Positions 1 to 10,948 of a stretch of 64,000 bases of DNA are shown piece by piece. Below the pieces are notes generated by a model that saw nothing but the letters and a program-made list of their open reading frames with translations, was not told where the DNA came from and did no database searches. Within the stretch, counting starts at the first letter, position 1. Every line of letters begins with the position of its first letter. This DNA is from Peromyscus leucopus. Taxonomy: Eukaryota > Chordata > Mammalia > Rodentia > Cricetidae. The stretch is from assembly GCF_004664715.2 (NCBI RefSeq), contig NC_051079.1, forward strand, positions 62,919,660 through 62,983,659. The letters run 5' to 3'. The position numbers were made by a program, and so were the translations under genes.

Positions 1-189
1 GAAAAACTCACTCTACCTAACAGAATAGTCACAGGTTCTGGAACACTGTTCTGGCCTCCTGATTCAGTCCCATCTCCAAAACCTGCATCTCAGGTCTTAA
101 GGGTCCTCGAGGCCATGCCCCAGGGGTATGTACTTCAGGGTCATAGGCAGGTGGAGCAATTACCTGCTGCATCTCCAGGGGTGGTGCTT

Positions 190-312
190 CAAGGTCATAG
201 AAAGGACAGGTACCCACTACACACTCCTCTGCTATGCCCTGGCACCAGATGTCCACAAAGGGCACTCCCGTGCAGACAGGGCACTCAGACACATAATAAA
301 AATAGGCATTTC
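190..312 (+). mobile_element. Diverged B3-like SINE fragment
   Basis: Resembles the 3' half of a B3 element (a cctct..tgccctggcacc..cacac..cataataaaaatag pattern), heavily diverged. Read on the minus strand it gives a deceptively protein-like frame. Bases 1-189 show nothing recognisable. Confidence 0.35.
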
Positions 313-333
313 CAAAAAGAATTCTAATTGAAG

Positions 334-725
334 GGGGCCGGAGAGATGATCTGCTGAGAGCACTTCCTCTGCAGGGCATAATGGTGCATGCCTTTAATTC
401 CAGCACTCGGGAGACAGAGGTAGACAGATCTCTGAGTTCTAGACCAGCCTGGGCTACAAAGGGAATTCCAGAACAGGCAGGGCTGGCTGTTACCCAGAGA
501 AACTCTGTCTCAAAAGAAAGGGGGGGGGGGGGAGTGCTTATTTGTACAGAGGACCTGACTTCAGTTCCCAGCATCCACATAATGTCTCATAACTGTCTGT
601 AACTCTATCTCTAAGGGATTCAATGACCTCTTCTGACATTCACAGGCACCAAGCACACACGTGGTGCACATACATTCAGGCAGAACACTCGTATACAAAA
701 CAAACCTCAAAAAAATAAAAGCTAG
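334..725 (+). mobile_element. B3 SINE, split by a B1
   Basis: The B3 head (gccggagagatgatctgctgagagcacttcc) runs to about 372. The rest resumes at 533 (cagaggacctgacttcagttcccagcatccac) and ends in an A-rich tail near 725. The middle is a B1, so the B3 is the older element. Confidence 0.75.
374..520 (+). mobile_element. B1 SINE nested in B3
   Basis: A full-length but diverged B1 with 'cctttaattccagcac', 'gaccagcctgggctac' and 'gagaaactctgtctc'. It is followed by a 13-base G run (520-532) where a poly(A) tail would be expected. Confidence 0.75.
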
Positions 726-756
726 AAGGCCAGGAGATATAAGATGCAGATCACAA

Positions 757-893
757 CCGGGCAGTGGTGGCGCACGCCTTTAATCCCAGCACTCAGGAGG
801 CAGAGCCAGGCAGATCTCTGTGAGTTTGAGGCCAATCTGGTCTACAGAGTGAGATCCAGGAAAGGTGCAAAGCTACACAGAGGAACCCTGTGG
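757..893 (+). mobile_element. B1 SINE
   Basis: Near full length, from 'ccgggcagtggtggcgcacg' to 'cacagaggaaccctgtg'. It carries the 'atccaggaaaggtgcaaag' variant typical of the young B1s here. Confidence 0.85.
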
Positions 894-961
894 GGGCATG
901 GGGGGGACATACAGATCACTTGCCTAGCGCTCATGATTCCGTCCCTACCACCATATAAGAC

Positions 962-1105
962 CAGTTGTAATGACACAAACTCATAATTTGAGCACTCGGC
1001 AAGTTAAGGCCAGAGGAGAAGTTCAAGGTCATCCTCAGCTACATAGCAAGTCTGAAGCCACTGTGGGTTACGTGAAGCCACTGTGGGTTACGTGAAACCC
1101 TGCCT
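962..1105 (+). mobile_element. Diverged B1/B4-like SINE with internal duplication
   Basis: A weak B1/B4 pattern (gagcactcggcaagttaaggccag..gaaaccctgcctcc) containing a 20-bp tandem duplication at 1054-1093. Confidence 0.4.
1054..1093. repeat. Exact 20-bp tandem duplication
   Basis: Two identical copies of gaagccactgtgggttacgt lie head to tail (1054-1073 and 1074-1093). Confidence 0.9.
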
Positions 1106-1249
1106 CCCCAGATTTAAATTTAAATAAGGAAAACCACTTGGAGTGCAGCTAAAACTGTTTTTGGAAATGTCTGTTGTTAAATGCATGTTAGAAAAGAACA
1201 AAGATTGAACATTAGATATCCAAGCAACAATCTTAAAAAGAAAAAAGCC

Positions 1250-1400
1250 AAGCTGGGTGTGGTGGTGCACACCTTTGATCCCAGCACTCAGGAGCCGGAG
1301 GCAAGAGAATCTCTGTGAATTAGAGGGCAGCCTGGTCTACATAGGGAATTCTAGGACACCCAGAACTACAGAGTGAGACCCTGTCTGAAAAAGCAAAAAC
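1250..1400 (+). mobile_element. B1 SINE
   Basis: Diverged, full-length B1 (agctgggtgtggtggtgcac..gagaccctgtctg) with an A-rich tail that abuts the next B1. Confidence 0.8.
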
Positions 1401-1407
1401 AAAAAAG

Positions 1408-1540
1408 AGCCAGGCAGTGGTGGCACACGCCTTTAATCCCAGCACTTGGGAGACAGAGGCAGGCATATCTCAAGACCAGCCTGATCTGCAAAGCAAGTTC
1501 CAGGACAGTCAAGGCTATACAGAGAAACCTTGTCTGGGGG
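1408..1540 (+). mobile_element. B1 SINE
   Basis: A B1 with a small internal deletion (ggcatatctcaagaccagcc). It ends in a G-rich 'tgggggtgggggtggggaag' tract instead of a plain A tail. Confidence 0.8.
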
Positions 1541-1747
1541 TGGGGGTGGGGAAGCCAAAACTACTGATACAAAAGAAAATACAAAGAACTCAAGTAAAAA
1601 GGCGTTTGGAAGCACTGAGGCTTGGTGAATCCCTTGACAAGACTCATCGAAGCAGGAAATGATGATGGAGAGAAAAGCTGGGGTCAGGGTGGGAAGTGGG
1701 TGTGGCTTCAGATTATGCAGACTTCAAAAACAAGTGATTATTGCAGG

Positions 1748-1855
1748 ACCAGGATTGATAACACACAGCTATAATCCCAGCACTCAGAAAGCAGGAGGGA
1801 TGCAAGTTCAAAGCCAGCATGGGGTTCATAGTGAGACCTATCTCAAAAAAAGGAA
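1748..1855 (+). mobile_element. B4/B1-like SINE fragment
   Basis: The core 'ctataatcccagcactcag' and 'catagtgagacctatctcaaaa' are visible; the left end is unclear. Confidence 0.5.
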
Positions 1856-1939
1856 AAAGGACAACGATACATTAGAATCAGTCTATTTCCTGCTGGTACA
1901 TGGAACTACACAGAATGATCTATTAAGAAAAAGACTTTT

Positions 1940-2133
1940 GGGGCTGGAGAGATGGCTCTTAACCATGGGGTTAAGAGCACTGGGTGCTCTTTCAGAAGAC
2001 CTGGGTTCAGTTCCCAGCATCCACACAGACGCTCACAACTGTCTGTAACTCCAGTTCCAGGGGATCCAACACCCTCACACAAACATACATGCAAGCAAAA
2101 CACCAAGGCACATAAAATACAAAAAAATAATAA
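1940..2133 (+). mobile_element. B3 SINE
   Basis: Well-preserved B3: ggggctggagagatggctct, 'gacctgggttcagttcccagc' (B-box region), 'aactccagttccaggggatcc', then an AT-rich tail running into a (GA)n tract near 2137-2157. Confidence 0.85.
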
Positions 2134-2166
2134 AAAAGAGAGAGAGAGACAGAGAGAAGAACTTTG

Positions 2167-2315
2167 GCTGGGTATGGAGCATGGTGGTGCACACCCTTAA
2201 TCCCAGCGCTCAGGAGGCAGAGGCAGGCAGAGTTCTGAAAGTTTAAGGCCAACCTGGTCTACATAGTGAGTTCCAGGAGAGCCTGGGCTACATAATGAGA
2301 CCTTGTTTCTAAAAA
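2167..2315 (+). mobile_element. B1 SINE
   Basis: Full-length B1 (ggctgggtatggagcatggt..gagaccttgtttct) followed by a (GA)n tail at 2323-2347. Confidence 0.8.
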
Positions 2316-2614
2316 GGAAAGGAAGAAGAGAAAGAGAGAGAGAGAGAATATATGTGAGAATTATTTCTCAGGGTTTTGAAAGTTTGAAGTCCAGTGTCAG
2401 ATTCTAGTGCCTTCCAGCTGCATCATGACGTGGTGGAAATACCACATGGGACCAGAAGAGAAAGAGAATATGGAGAAAACAAATCTTCCTCCATCAGGAG
2501 CCCTGTCCCTCTTGCACGGTCACAGGGGCAGCTCCATTTCAGCATGTTCTGAAGGCCAGACTACACCACAGCACACCGATACCTTCCAAGTGGAGGCCAA
2601 ACGATCTTGATCCA

Positions 2615-2956
2615 GGGATGGGAGTGTACATACACCACACACAATCAGTGTACGTGTTACACATGATCACAGGGATGGGAGTGTACATACACCACACACA
2701 GTCACTGTACGTGTTACACATGATCACAGGGATGGGAGTGTACATACACCACACATAGTCAGTGTACGTGTTACACATGATCACAGGGATGGGAGTGTAC
2801 ATACACCACACATAGTCAGTGTACGTGTTACACATGATCACAGGGATGGGAGCATACATACACCACACACAGTCAGTGTACGTGTTACACATGATCACAG
2901 GGATGGGCATGTGCACAAACGAAACACAATCACCCTACGTGTTACATATGTATGGT
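2615..2956. repeat. 57-bp minisatellite, about six copies
   Basis: Units start at 2615, 2672, 2729, 2786, 2843 and 2900, an exact 57-bp period. Each begins gggatgggag and contains 'catacaccacac' and 'gtgttacacatgatcaca'. Copies 1-5 differ by only a few bases; copy 6 is diverged. Because 57 is divisible by three, the minus strand stays open with a 19-residue repeat, which is not evidence of coding. Confidence 0.93.
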
Positions 2957-3029
2957 ATGTATAGGTCAAACATGCATCAGTAGAGCTGTGTTTAGATTTT
3001 GAACAAAATGAACAAACTCATTCAATGAT

Positions 3030-3340
3030 GACTAATAATAACAATAATAAATGTACAGGTCTCCAAAACAGCTTATGTTGGTGAAAATGTGGAGTTAAAA
3101 GAATTCCTGTACCACCCGTGGGGACTGAGACAGGCAAACATCATCACTGTCTGTCACAGCTGAGGCTACTCTGAGACCTGGCACTTCCAACGCTCAAAGA
3201 ATGCCCAGAAAAAAATGCTCACGTGGGCACCGAGAGACAGGATCAAGGGTGCGGACCGCGGATGCTTCCAGTAATTCAAGACTGGAAACACCAGGGATGC
3301 CCACCAGAAGAATGTACAAACAGATGACGGTGGGTGCAAA
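3030..3340 (+). mobile_element. Ancient L1 ORF2 3' fragment
   Basis: Diverged but ordered matches to the end of L1 ORF2: 'ggtgaaaatgtggag', then 'gactggaaacaccagggatgcccacc' followed by 'agaagaatgtacaaacag'. No frame is intact. Confidence 0.5.
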
Positions 3341-4467
3341 AAATAGGTCCCAATACAGTAGTCCCTCCTTCATCAGTTACCTCTGCCTGGAAATACTCAC
3401 AGAAAGTTCCAGAAGTAAGCGACCTGTAAGTCTTAAGCTGCTATCACTCGTCTCAGTGAAGTCTCGGGACCTCTGCTCCACCCAGCTGTTTCCCGGGTGT
3501 CCACCCACCCAGGACCTGGAGGCACTTTCTTTTCGTCTGCATTATCAGTAGTTGCCTGTTTATTCACTCTCATTCTTTAGAGGCTTTGGTGATGTGTTCC
3601 AGGAGCTGCATGGTGTGAGATACAGAGACAAGCCAGACAACCTGACTGGGCAATCCAGATGTCTTCCAGTGAGCCAGCCTGCCATTAGAGATTTGCAGAT
3701 GCAAAAAACGATACCCCTTCCTTCCCGTGAACACTTCCCTTTGTCTTAAAATCATTCTTTGTGGAAATAGTTCATTATCGCATCACGAGTTCCCTGTTAT
3801 ATTTTAATGAGTTAAACATTATTTTGGTTTAATTTATAAATAAATGTATTGATGGGTGTAACCTCCATGAACAGATTGGAGGTGCCCGGTTATTTTCTTA
3901 TGGGACAAAGGGACGTTGATTCCCAGAAGCCTGGAACCTCCGAGCTCCAGGCCAGTGTCTGGGCAGATGGCTCTGGTTTTCTGGTCTCAGCGTCTGGTTA
4001 TCAATGTTTACAATGAAGGCTTAGAAACAGTGTTCTGACCCAGCGTGATGTGAGATTGAGAGCCTACTGAATGCGCTCCAGATAGGTAGCAGGCTGGCTT
4101 TGTGGGTTGAATCATAGCCGGAATAATGATGACGCTCAACCCTTGGCTCTGAAAGGTTGAATTTAGGAAGTGGGTCGCCTCCGTGGCTTCATACCCTACA
4201 CTCAGCATCTGTGTGTGTGGCCCGGGAGGGTGGGGGGAGCGTCACCAAGGAACCTAGGGCCACCACCTCGCCTCAGTGCTCTAGCTGCTGCCACTGTGCT
4301 GTCTCCCACCTCAGCCAGGTGGCGCTGCTTGGGGAGAACCAACCGGGTTTGTGTGGAATCCAGTCGGTAAATTCTTGGGCTTCCCAGAGCCTCCTGTGAG
4401 GAAAGCCCGCCGCATGGGGCCTCTTGAGCCACAGGACTTCAGGTTATTTGAATTGTGAGATAACACT
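3341..4467. other. Unique DNA, nothing recognised
   Basis: No SINE, microsatellite or convincing exon. AT-rich around 3740-3900; the remainder is mixed-composition single-copy-looking DNA. Confidence 0.5.
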
Positions 4468-4610
4468 GGCAGTAGAGAGAATGTAAGTTCTCTGAGAACG
4501 GGGATTCTGGTGTCTGCATGGCTGACTCCTGGGAGAGTGTTGATTGTACCCCGCCAACATCTCACTGTTTTGAGACGTGGGAAGCACTCAGTGACTTACA
4601 GCCAGCATTT
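4468..4610 (+). mobile_element. L2-like LINE tail
   Basis: Contains 'gaatgtaagttctctgagaacggggattctggtgtctgcatgg' (read in short blocks), then 'gggaagcactcagtgactta'. This is the order of the conserved L2 3' end. Old and diverged. Confidence 0.45.
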
Positions 4611-4639
4611 TCCTGTATGATAAGAAACCCCAGAAAGCG

Positions 4640-4774
4640 TGGGGGGGGGGGGTGCACGCCTTTAATCCCAGCACGAGAGGCAGAGGCAGGCAGATCTCTG
4701 TGAGTTCGAGGCCAGCCTGGTCTATAGAGCGAGTTCCAGGACAGCCAAGGCTGTTACACAGAGAAACCCTGTCT

Positions 4775-4814
<40 letters not shown>
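4640..4814 (+). mobile_element. B1 SINE with 39-base poly(A)
   Basis: Its head is replaced by a G run (gtggggggggggggtgcacg). The body is intact and ends 'ccctgtctc' plus A39 at 4776-4814. The short flanking repeat 'ccagaaag' occurs just before the head and just after the tail and is probably the target-site duplication. Confidence 0.9.
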
Positions 4815-4816
<2 letters not shown>

Positions 4817-5172
4817 AGAAAGGCTAATGCAGCTAATGTACCCACTCTCCTCCACAGATGAGGTTCTTATAGCAAGAAAGGGGGAAGACCAGGTAGGCAG
4901 CAGCATACAGTGATGGAAGCAGAGGGCAGGCCTGCTGGGAGAGCCCTGGTTAGTCCTGTTTAAGACCCACGGTTGGGTGAGGCTGCTCAGAGCCAAGGAA
5001 CAGATCCCAGGACAAAGGCATGTCTGCCTGCGGAGGGCCAGGAGGAGAGGAGCCCACGGCATCCACTTCCCTTCCCAACCCATTCTCCTCGGGGTCATGC
5101 ACACAAGCCGCGGGCTACATGTATATACGTGAACTGCACACTGTACACATGAACACAAGCTGTGTGCCACCA

Positions 5173-5225
<53 letters not shown>

Positions 5226-6245
5226 CCACACAGCACATGGATGCTTCTCCATCTCCCAGAGTCAGCTTAATAGGAACCAGGGCTTGGGAAGAGCAGACAG
5301 TTTATGACGACTCAAGCCCTAAAATGGAAACATCTGTCCCTACCGTGGTTTAGCCTCTCCCGAGCCCAGCCTGGCTCCTGAGGGGACCACCAGTCCTCTG
5401 GGGACAGCAGCATGGAGGAGCCCTCAATCAGAGAGCTTCTCCGGGCTTCCTGCTGTGTACCCCACCACTTTGTGACCTCCTAGCCTTGGTATACTGACCA
5501 ATGAGGGCTGGGACCGGCCAAGGAGGTTTCCCCTGGAGGAGTCGGGCTCCAGCCGCACCCCCCCCCAGACCCTCTTTGCTCTCCCCCTGCCTCTGCTCCC
5601 GCCTGCCAAGGTCCTCACCCCACCCCCATCTCCCTGGGGGTTGCCATCTCCTTTGAGGTTCAGAAACTTCCTTTCCAGGCAGCCCACACCAGGCTGATGA
5701 GATGCCAACTGACAGGCCCCTGGAATCCCTGTCACCACACTGGCACATTCCAGAAGACAGCAGCTGCCCCCATGCTTGGTTCTCTCTGGGCAGACAGCCC
5801 TTTCTGGGAAAGCCTTGCTCAGAGCAGCCTGCCTGCCTGGCCTGGCTTCATGGTAGGCACCTGTGTGCCCAGGACCTGTCTGTGCAGGATGTACTGAAGA
5901 CAGGGTCTGAGGGGCAGGCCTACAAGGGACCCACATGCACCGTATATAATACCTGTCAGCTGGTGCTTCCCAGATGAGAAGGGATTCACGGTGACTGGTG
6001 GCCTAAACTCACCTGACAGCCTTGTGGAGGGAATTTGGCAAGAATCTGAAGAGACCAGTGCAGGGGTGGAGAAGCAGCTAAGACCAGGCTCTGGCCAGAG
6101 CTAGCAGGGGAAGGCCTCAGAACGGCACTGTCTGTCTTGGGGTGAGGGCAGAGGAAACAGAAAAGTCCCTCTCTGTGGTAAAGCAGGTGTTGCGGCCACT
6201 TCTGAGGAGGACCAGCCCCACTGGCCCAGGTGAAATCCAGCCTTA
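4815..6245. other. Unique DNA with one (CA)n tract
   Basis: G+C-moderate unique DNA with no recognisable gene. The frames at 5424-5936 (minus) and 5702-5977 (plus) have no recognisable domain. Confidence 0.5.
5173..5221. repeat. (CA)n microsatellite
   Basis: About 24 uninterrupted CA units. Confidence 0.97.
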
Positions 6246-6427
6246 GGCCTGCCAGATGGCTCAGCCAGTAAAGGCATTTGCCATGCAGGCCGGATAACCT
6301 GAGCTCCAAGATGGAAGAGAAAACCAACTCTGAAAAGTTGTCCACTGATCTCCACGTGTACACTGTGGCATAGGCATGCCCCCCACACACACAAACACAC
6401 ACACACACATTCTTTAAAGATTTTGAA
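6246..6427 (+). mobile_element. B2-superfamily SINE
   Basis: Variant reading 'gccagatggctcagccagta', 'agttgtccactgatctccac' and 'cacactgtggca'-like tail, then a short CA tract and an A/T tail. Confidence 0.65.
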
Positions 6428-7374
6428 AAAAATAACCTGCATCCGCCCTTCCAGAGCTTCCATTACCTCAGCACAGCCCTGCCACCCAGGGGCCAATAAA
6501 GGATGGCTCTTCTCAGGCGCCTTGAAGCCATGGCCTGCCTGCAGTCACCTAATGGCAGCCTGGGGTCCACAGAGTGGACCGTTGTCCCTTCTCTGAAGAC
6601 AGGAAACAAAGGTAGGAGCAGACCAGAGCCTTGCTGTCCACTTGCCTGATGGCTGGCAGGGTGAGGGGGCTGGGCTCCTGAGACGGAGGAGAGCGGTGAT
6701 CTGGAGAGAAGGGTCTCCGGGGGTTGGAGGAAGCTGCAGGATCTGTTAGCGTGGGATGAGGGCAATGGCCGGGTAAGCTCCACACAGGGACCCATCCACT
6801 CAGCCACCACCCAGAGCAAGCGTCCGAGGCAGAGAAGCAGTCCAAACCAGCCACCCCAGGAGAGAACAGTACCCAGTACCCACCCACTCCCCACTTGCCA
6901 GTCCAGGGACCAGGAACCCAGATGCAGCTCAAGTGGCCGTTTCAGATTGGACGCATCTTCAAAGCAGGGCTGTTTGCCACATCCTTTAGGCAACTTTAGA
7001 AGAAGTTTGTGAAACCGGCACTTTACTGGCCTGCATGTTTGTGAATGTGCACAAGTGTGTACCTAGTGTCTCTGATGGCGACATCCTAGGCGGCGGCGGG
7101 GTGTCTCCTCCGGGATCGGGGTTCACTGCTGCTGCCTAGGAGCCAAGGGGTCGTGCTGACAGTAATTGTCGGGCTTTAATGGAAGGCACAGCCCAAACTC
7201 ACTGTGAAGAGCCCCCAACACTCAGGCGACCATCTCCTGCCTGGGCTCCTTCCCCGACTCTCCTGATCAAGTCCCACCTTTAAGGTGATCTGAACCTTCC
7301 TTTTCTCACTTCTGAAAGGCCAAGGTTAAGCCCCTGTGGGGCGGCTTTCTCACTGAGTCTCACACGGTCTTCCC
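6428..7374. other. Unique DNA
   Basis: No repeat or gene recognised. A short GC-rich patch (ggcggcggcggg) lies at 7090-7101. Overlapping minus-strand frames at 6463-6993 and 6549-6932 show no recognisable domain. Confidence 0.5.
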
Positions 7375-7458
7375 TCTCTCTCTTTTGGTCTGCATCACTT
7401 AGAAGGACACTAACCAGATCACCTTACCATAATTACCTCTGTAAAGACTCACCTCCAA

Positions 7459-7602
7459 GCCCTGGAGGATGGCGCAGTGGTGAAGAACACTTGCTCTAGC
7501 ATAAGGGCCGGAGCTGGAATCCCAGCTCCCACGCTGGGTGGATTACACATGCTGTAACTCTATCCCCAAGGAGTCCAATACCCTCTTCTCAACTCTGAGG
7601 GT

Positions 7603-7651
<49 letters not shown>

Positions 7652-7675
7652 TGCACTAAAAGGAAAAATAAATCT
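7459..7675 (+). mobile_element. B3 SINE nested in the LTR
   Basis: B3-like body containing a (CA)n tract and ending 'aaaataaatct'. It is flanked by a 16-bp TSD: aaagactcacctccaa at 7443-7458 and aaagacttatctccaa at 7676-7691 (two differences). Confidence 0.8.
7604..7648. repeat. (CA)n microsatellite in the B3 tail
   Basis: About 22 CA units arising in the 3' part of the B3. Confidence 0.95.
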
Positions 7676-7775
7676 AAAGACTTATCTCCAATGACAGTCC
7701 CATACTGAGGTACAGATGGACCGATGGGCTGGACTTCAACATATGAATTATGGGGCACAATTCAGCCCATTACAC

Positions 7776-9030
7776 TGGAGCTTTCCCGAGCTTGGCCGGA
7801 CCCTCAGTGCCTCGATTTGTAAGTACATTTGATGGCCGACCTCTCTCTTCTACCAGGCAGACACCCAGCACATCCTCTAACACTCATATGGAGACACCCA
7901 CCTTCTGGGCTCCAGTTTAGCGGGCTGGGCACCTGCTCCTTCCCTGGAATTCTCGAGAGAGTAGCAGCCCTCCCTGGCCTGCTTGCTGCTTCCTCGGACA
8001 CTAAGGTCAGTCAGGCCCTGCACGAAGTCCTGTCAGGCTGTTTGGTTACCAGCCACTGACTCCCTTTCCCTCGGGCCCTCGAAGGGGCTGTCCAAGCCTG
8101 CCCTGCCTCACGGGCTGTTGGCTTGACTGCCCGCCGCTTGCGTTTTCTTTCTGCTGTATCTTCCCAAGCACGGGTTGCTTGTCAATCTGCAGTGTCTGTC
8201 TATCTGTTCACTGCGGTAGCTGCGTTCAGGCAGCAGCAGACAGAGGACGCTCCTCTGCCAGAGAATAGCAGAGATGCTGTGGGAGAGACAGCCAGGGCTG
8301 GAGAGGGCAGGAGAGGCCAGGAGGCCTGGAAACACAGAGGGAGAGATAGAAAATCAGCCAGGAGGATCCTCAAATAGACTCAGAGGAGCAACCGAGCATC
8401 TATCAGTCGCTTCAGACCCTCAAGGAAGGCTGTGAGGGTGGTCCCAGCGCTCAGCCCCTCTGCCCGTGACTCTGCTCCTCCGTGTGTCACACGTTCTCAC
8501 AGGGACCTTCCAGGTGCCAGCCCAGTAGACCACAGTGTTTGGGCCACACCCAGTGTGCGCCTCCCAGGGACACCACAGGGACAGTGCGGTGCCACACCAT
8601 GACCTGGGTCCTGAGACTTTGGCTGGGCCCCACCCCTCCTTACCTGAGTCATGGAATTCTCCAGAGGTGGGCAGGGCTGCCGCCTGGAGCCAGGAGAGGT
8701 GAGCTCACGGTTCCTGTCCACCACTGGGCCTGCCATGAGGCGGGGGAGGGCGTGTCTCCCCCCTGGGTGTGGCAGGAGAGCTCCCGTTCACAGGGCTGGT
8801 TGTCCTGACCTGGAGCCTGGAGAGCTCAGGCGCTTCCTCATAGACCCGGGACCTCCTGACCTCTCTCCGCCTTCCTCACCCCTACAGCTGGCAGACCCTG
8901 AGCTCCAGGAGCCCAGGTTATGGGGCTGAGCATGAGTCATGGGGGGGGGAGGGGGGGGGCCTGGCTCTAGGTAGGCGTCCCTGAGCTCTGGATCCCAACC
9001 TAAGCCATCCGGGGCCCCTCAGGCTCAGCC
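7776..9030. other. Unique, moderately GC-rich DNA
   Basis: No gene recognised. A G-rich run (gggggggga followed by a longer G run) lies at 8940-8960. Frames at 8482-8808 and 8651-8929 look like composition artefacts. Confidence 0.5.
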
Positions 9031-9188
9031 TTACATACACATACAGGTATACATACATATTCACGTACATACACACACAAGCACATGCACACATAGACAC
9101 ACACATGCATGCATTCATACACATGTACACATATAGACATATACACTCCCATGTGCACGCACACATACACAGAGACACATATGTGCAC
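9031..9188. repeat. Degenerate (CA)/(TACA)-rich tract
   Basis: About 160 bp of interrupted catacaca/cacatgca motifs. The Cys/Met/Val-rich minus-strand frames across it are low-complexity translations. Confidence 0.85.
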
Positions 9189-9691
9189 CTACCTCTGCTA
9201 CAGGGAGGAAAGGCACAGCTGGAGGCGTGAAGGGAAGCCAGGGAACAGGGCGGCTGCCAGATGGGTGAGCAGGCTGGGTGCCTCTGGCAGGCTGTGGGCC
9301 GGGAGCCCAGTGTCCCGAGGACAGCTCCGGAACTCACACTCCGGTGCCTCCCGTAGCCCATGCGTCCCCAGCTCAGGGTCCAATCGGGCAGATAGACAGC
9401 CCCTCCTCAGATCTAAGCTGGTGACGGGAGACCCCTAGATGGGCCCCTGTGGTCTTCCCTCATTCCCTCCCCAAGGGGACCCCAGAGCACAGTGGTGTCC
9501 TCCCTCTTTTAGGCCCCTCTCAGGCTCACAGGGGCCAGGTGGGTAGAAGCTGAGTGGACAGATGTCACTCCCACGCTTCGGGGCTCTACGACAATGGTGG
9601 TTAGGCGTTTTGTTTTGTTTTTCAGGAGGGGAGAGCATTTTTGGAGGCAGTCCTCCTGTCCTGGGGCGTGAGTGGGAGTCTGAGGGCCTCT
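9189..9691. other. Unique DNA
   Basis: Nothing recognised. Confidence 0.5.
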
Positions 9692-9693
9692 GA

Positions 9694-9896
<203 letters not shown>

Positions 9897-9908
9897 GAAG
9901 ACAGAGGA

Positions 9909-10231
9909 CAAAGGACAGCCACTGAGTCCCATGTGCAGGGGCAGAGGGGCCCAGGTGGGAAGGGACTCTGGGCCTGTGCTGTGTCTTAACCATCCTTGTT
10001 CTAGCATATACTAAAGTGTCTTGTGGGAAAAACAACTCAGGAACAACATCAGTCGGACAAAGTCTTCCTACAAAAGCCTGTCTCTGGCGTTTATTCCTGC
10101 GGCTGCTCCGTGAGAGAAGCCGGGAGGAGAAAGAAATGGGAAACATCTGGGTGGGAAAAGAAGCAGTCAGCTGTCTCTGGTCACCAGGACATGATCTTCT
10201 ATGTGGATCGTCCTAGAGAACCCATTAGAAA
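9909..10231. other. Unique DNA
   Basis: Nothing recognised. Confidence 0.5.
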
Positions 10232-10411
10232 GGACTGGGGGCTGATGGCTCAGCAGTGAAGGGCACTGGCTGCTCTTCCAGAGGACCTGAATCTGGTTCC
10301 CAACATGCACCTCAGCTCCGAGGGATCTGATGCCCTCGTCTGGCCTCCTCCGGTACCAGCACAGCACTCACATAGCACAGAGAGACTCACACACATAAAT
10401 AAAATAAAGTG
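10232..10411 (+). mobile_element. B3-like SINE
   Basis: ggggctgatggctcagcagt, 'ctgctcttccagaggacctg', 'cctcgtctggcctcctccgg', with tail 'cataaataaaataaa'. Confidence 0.75.
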
Positions 10412-10422
10412 ATTTAGAACTG

Positions 10423-10603
10423 AAGATCTGCGAGATGACTGGGTAGGTAAAGGCACTGGACACTACGCTTGACGGCCTGAGTTCAATGCCCTGGAGCCAC
10501 ATGGGAGACGGAGAGAACTGACCCCAACAGGTCATCCTCTGACCTGTACCCACACTGTGGCACATGTGTACACACACGTGAATTAATGAGTTAATGAATT
10601 AAC
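10423..10603 (+). mobile_element. B2-superfamily SINE
   Basis: Diverged head (gatctgcgagatgactgggt), 'cctgagttcaatgccc', 'catcctctgacctgtaccca', ending in an A/T tail next to a minus-strand B1. Confidence 0.65.
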
Positions 10604-10770
10604 CTTTTTTTTGAGGGGGGTGGGGGTTGAGACAAAGTTTCTCTGTGTAACAGCCCTGGTTGTTCTGGAACTCGCTTTGTAGCCCAGGCTGGCCTCGAAC
10701 TCACAGAGATCTGCCTGCCTCTGCCTCCGGAGTGCTGGGATTAATGGCGTGCGCCACTGCCACCTGGCTC
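10604..10770 (-). mobile_element. B1 SINE
   Basis: Reverse-oriented: poly(T)/G-rich tail, 'ttgagacaaagtttctctgtg', 'ggctggcctcgaactcacag', 'agtgctgggattaatggcgt'. It lies tail to tail with the preceding SINE. Confidence 0.9.
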
Positions 10771-10796
10771 ATAATTTTTAATGTTTAAAAGGATTA

Positions 10797-10885
10797 GGGT
10801 CGAGAATGGAGCTGGCGGCCGAACCCTTGCCTAGCGTATAAGAAGCCCTGGGCTTCTTCTGCCTTCAGCGCCACAGGAAATAAAG
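10797..10885 (+). mobile_element. Diverged ID-like SINE
   Basis: Weak tRNA-Ala-like pattern: 'ttagggtcgagaatggagct', 'cccttgcctagcgtataaga', 'ccctgggcttcttctgcc'. Confidence 0.4.
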
Positions 10886-10948
10886 ACCTAATTATCAGAA
10901 CCAATAACCCGGGTCAATGCATCTACCGATGGAACAACAAAACCAATG

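Larger units (their letters stand above)
7375..7775 (+). mobile_element. MLT1-like (ERVL-MaLR) LTR fragment, split by B3
   Basis: The left part has 'attacctctgtaaagactcacctccaa'. After the B3, the right part has 'actgaggtacagatgg', 'ggacttcaacatatgaatta' and 'ggggcacaattcagcccatta'. These match the 3' portion of an old MaLR LTR. Confidence 0.7.

Noticed and set aside
29..580. 183-codon minus frame with a protein-like C-terminal part
   Set aside because: It crosses a B1 and two B3 pieces in reverse; the protein-like part matches reversed B3 sequence ('tattatgtgtctgagtg..').
2539..2916. Minus frame with a 19-residue repeat
   Set aside because: Direct consequence of a 57-bp minisatellite period.
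2615..2956. Possible CRISPR-like array
   Set aside because: Units are contiguous tandem copies without distinct spacers, in a vertebrate genome.
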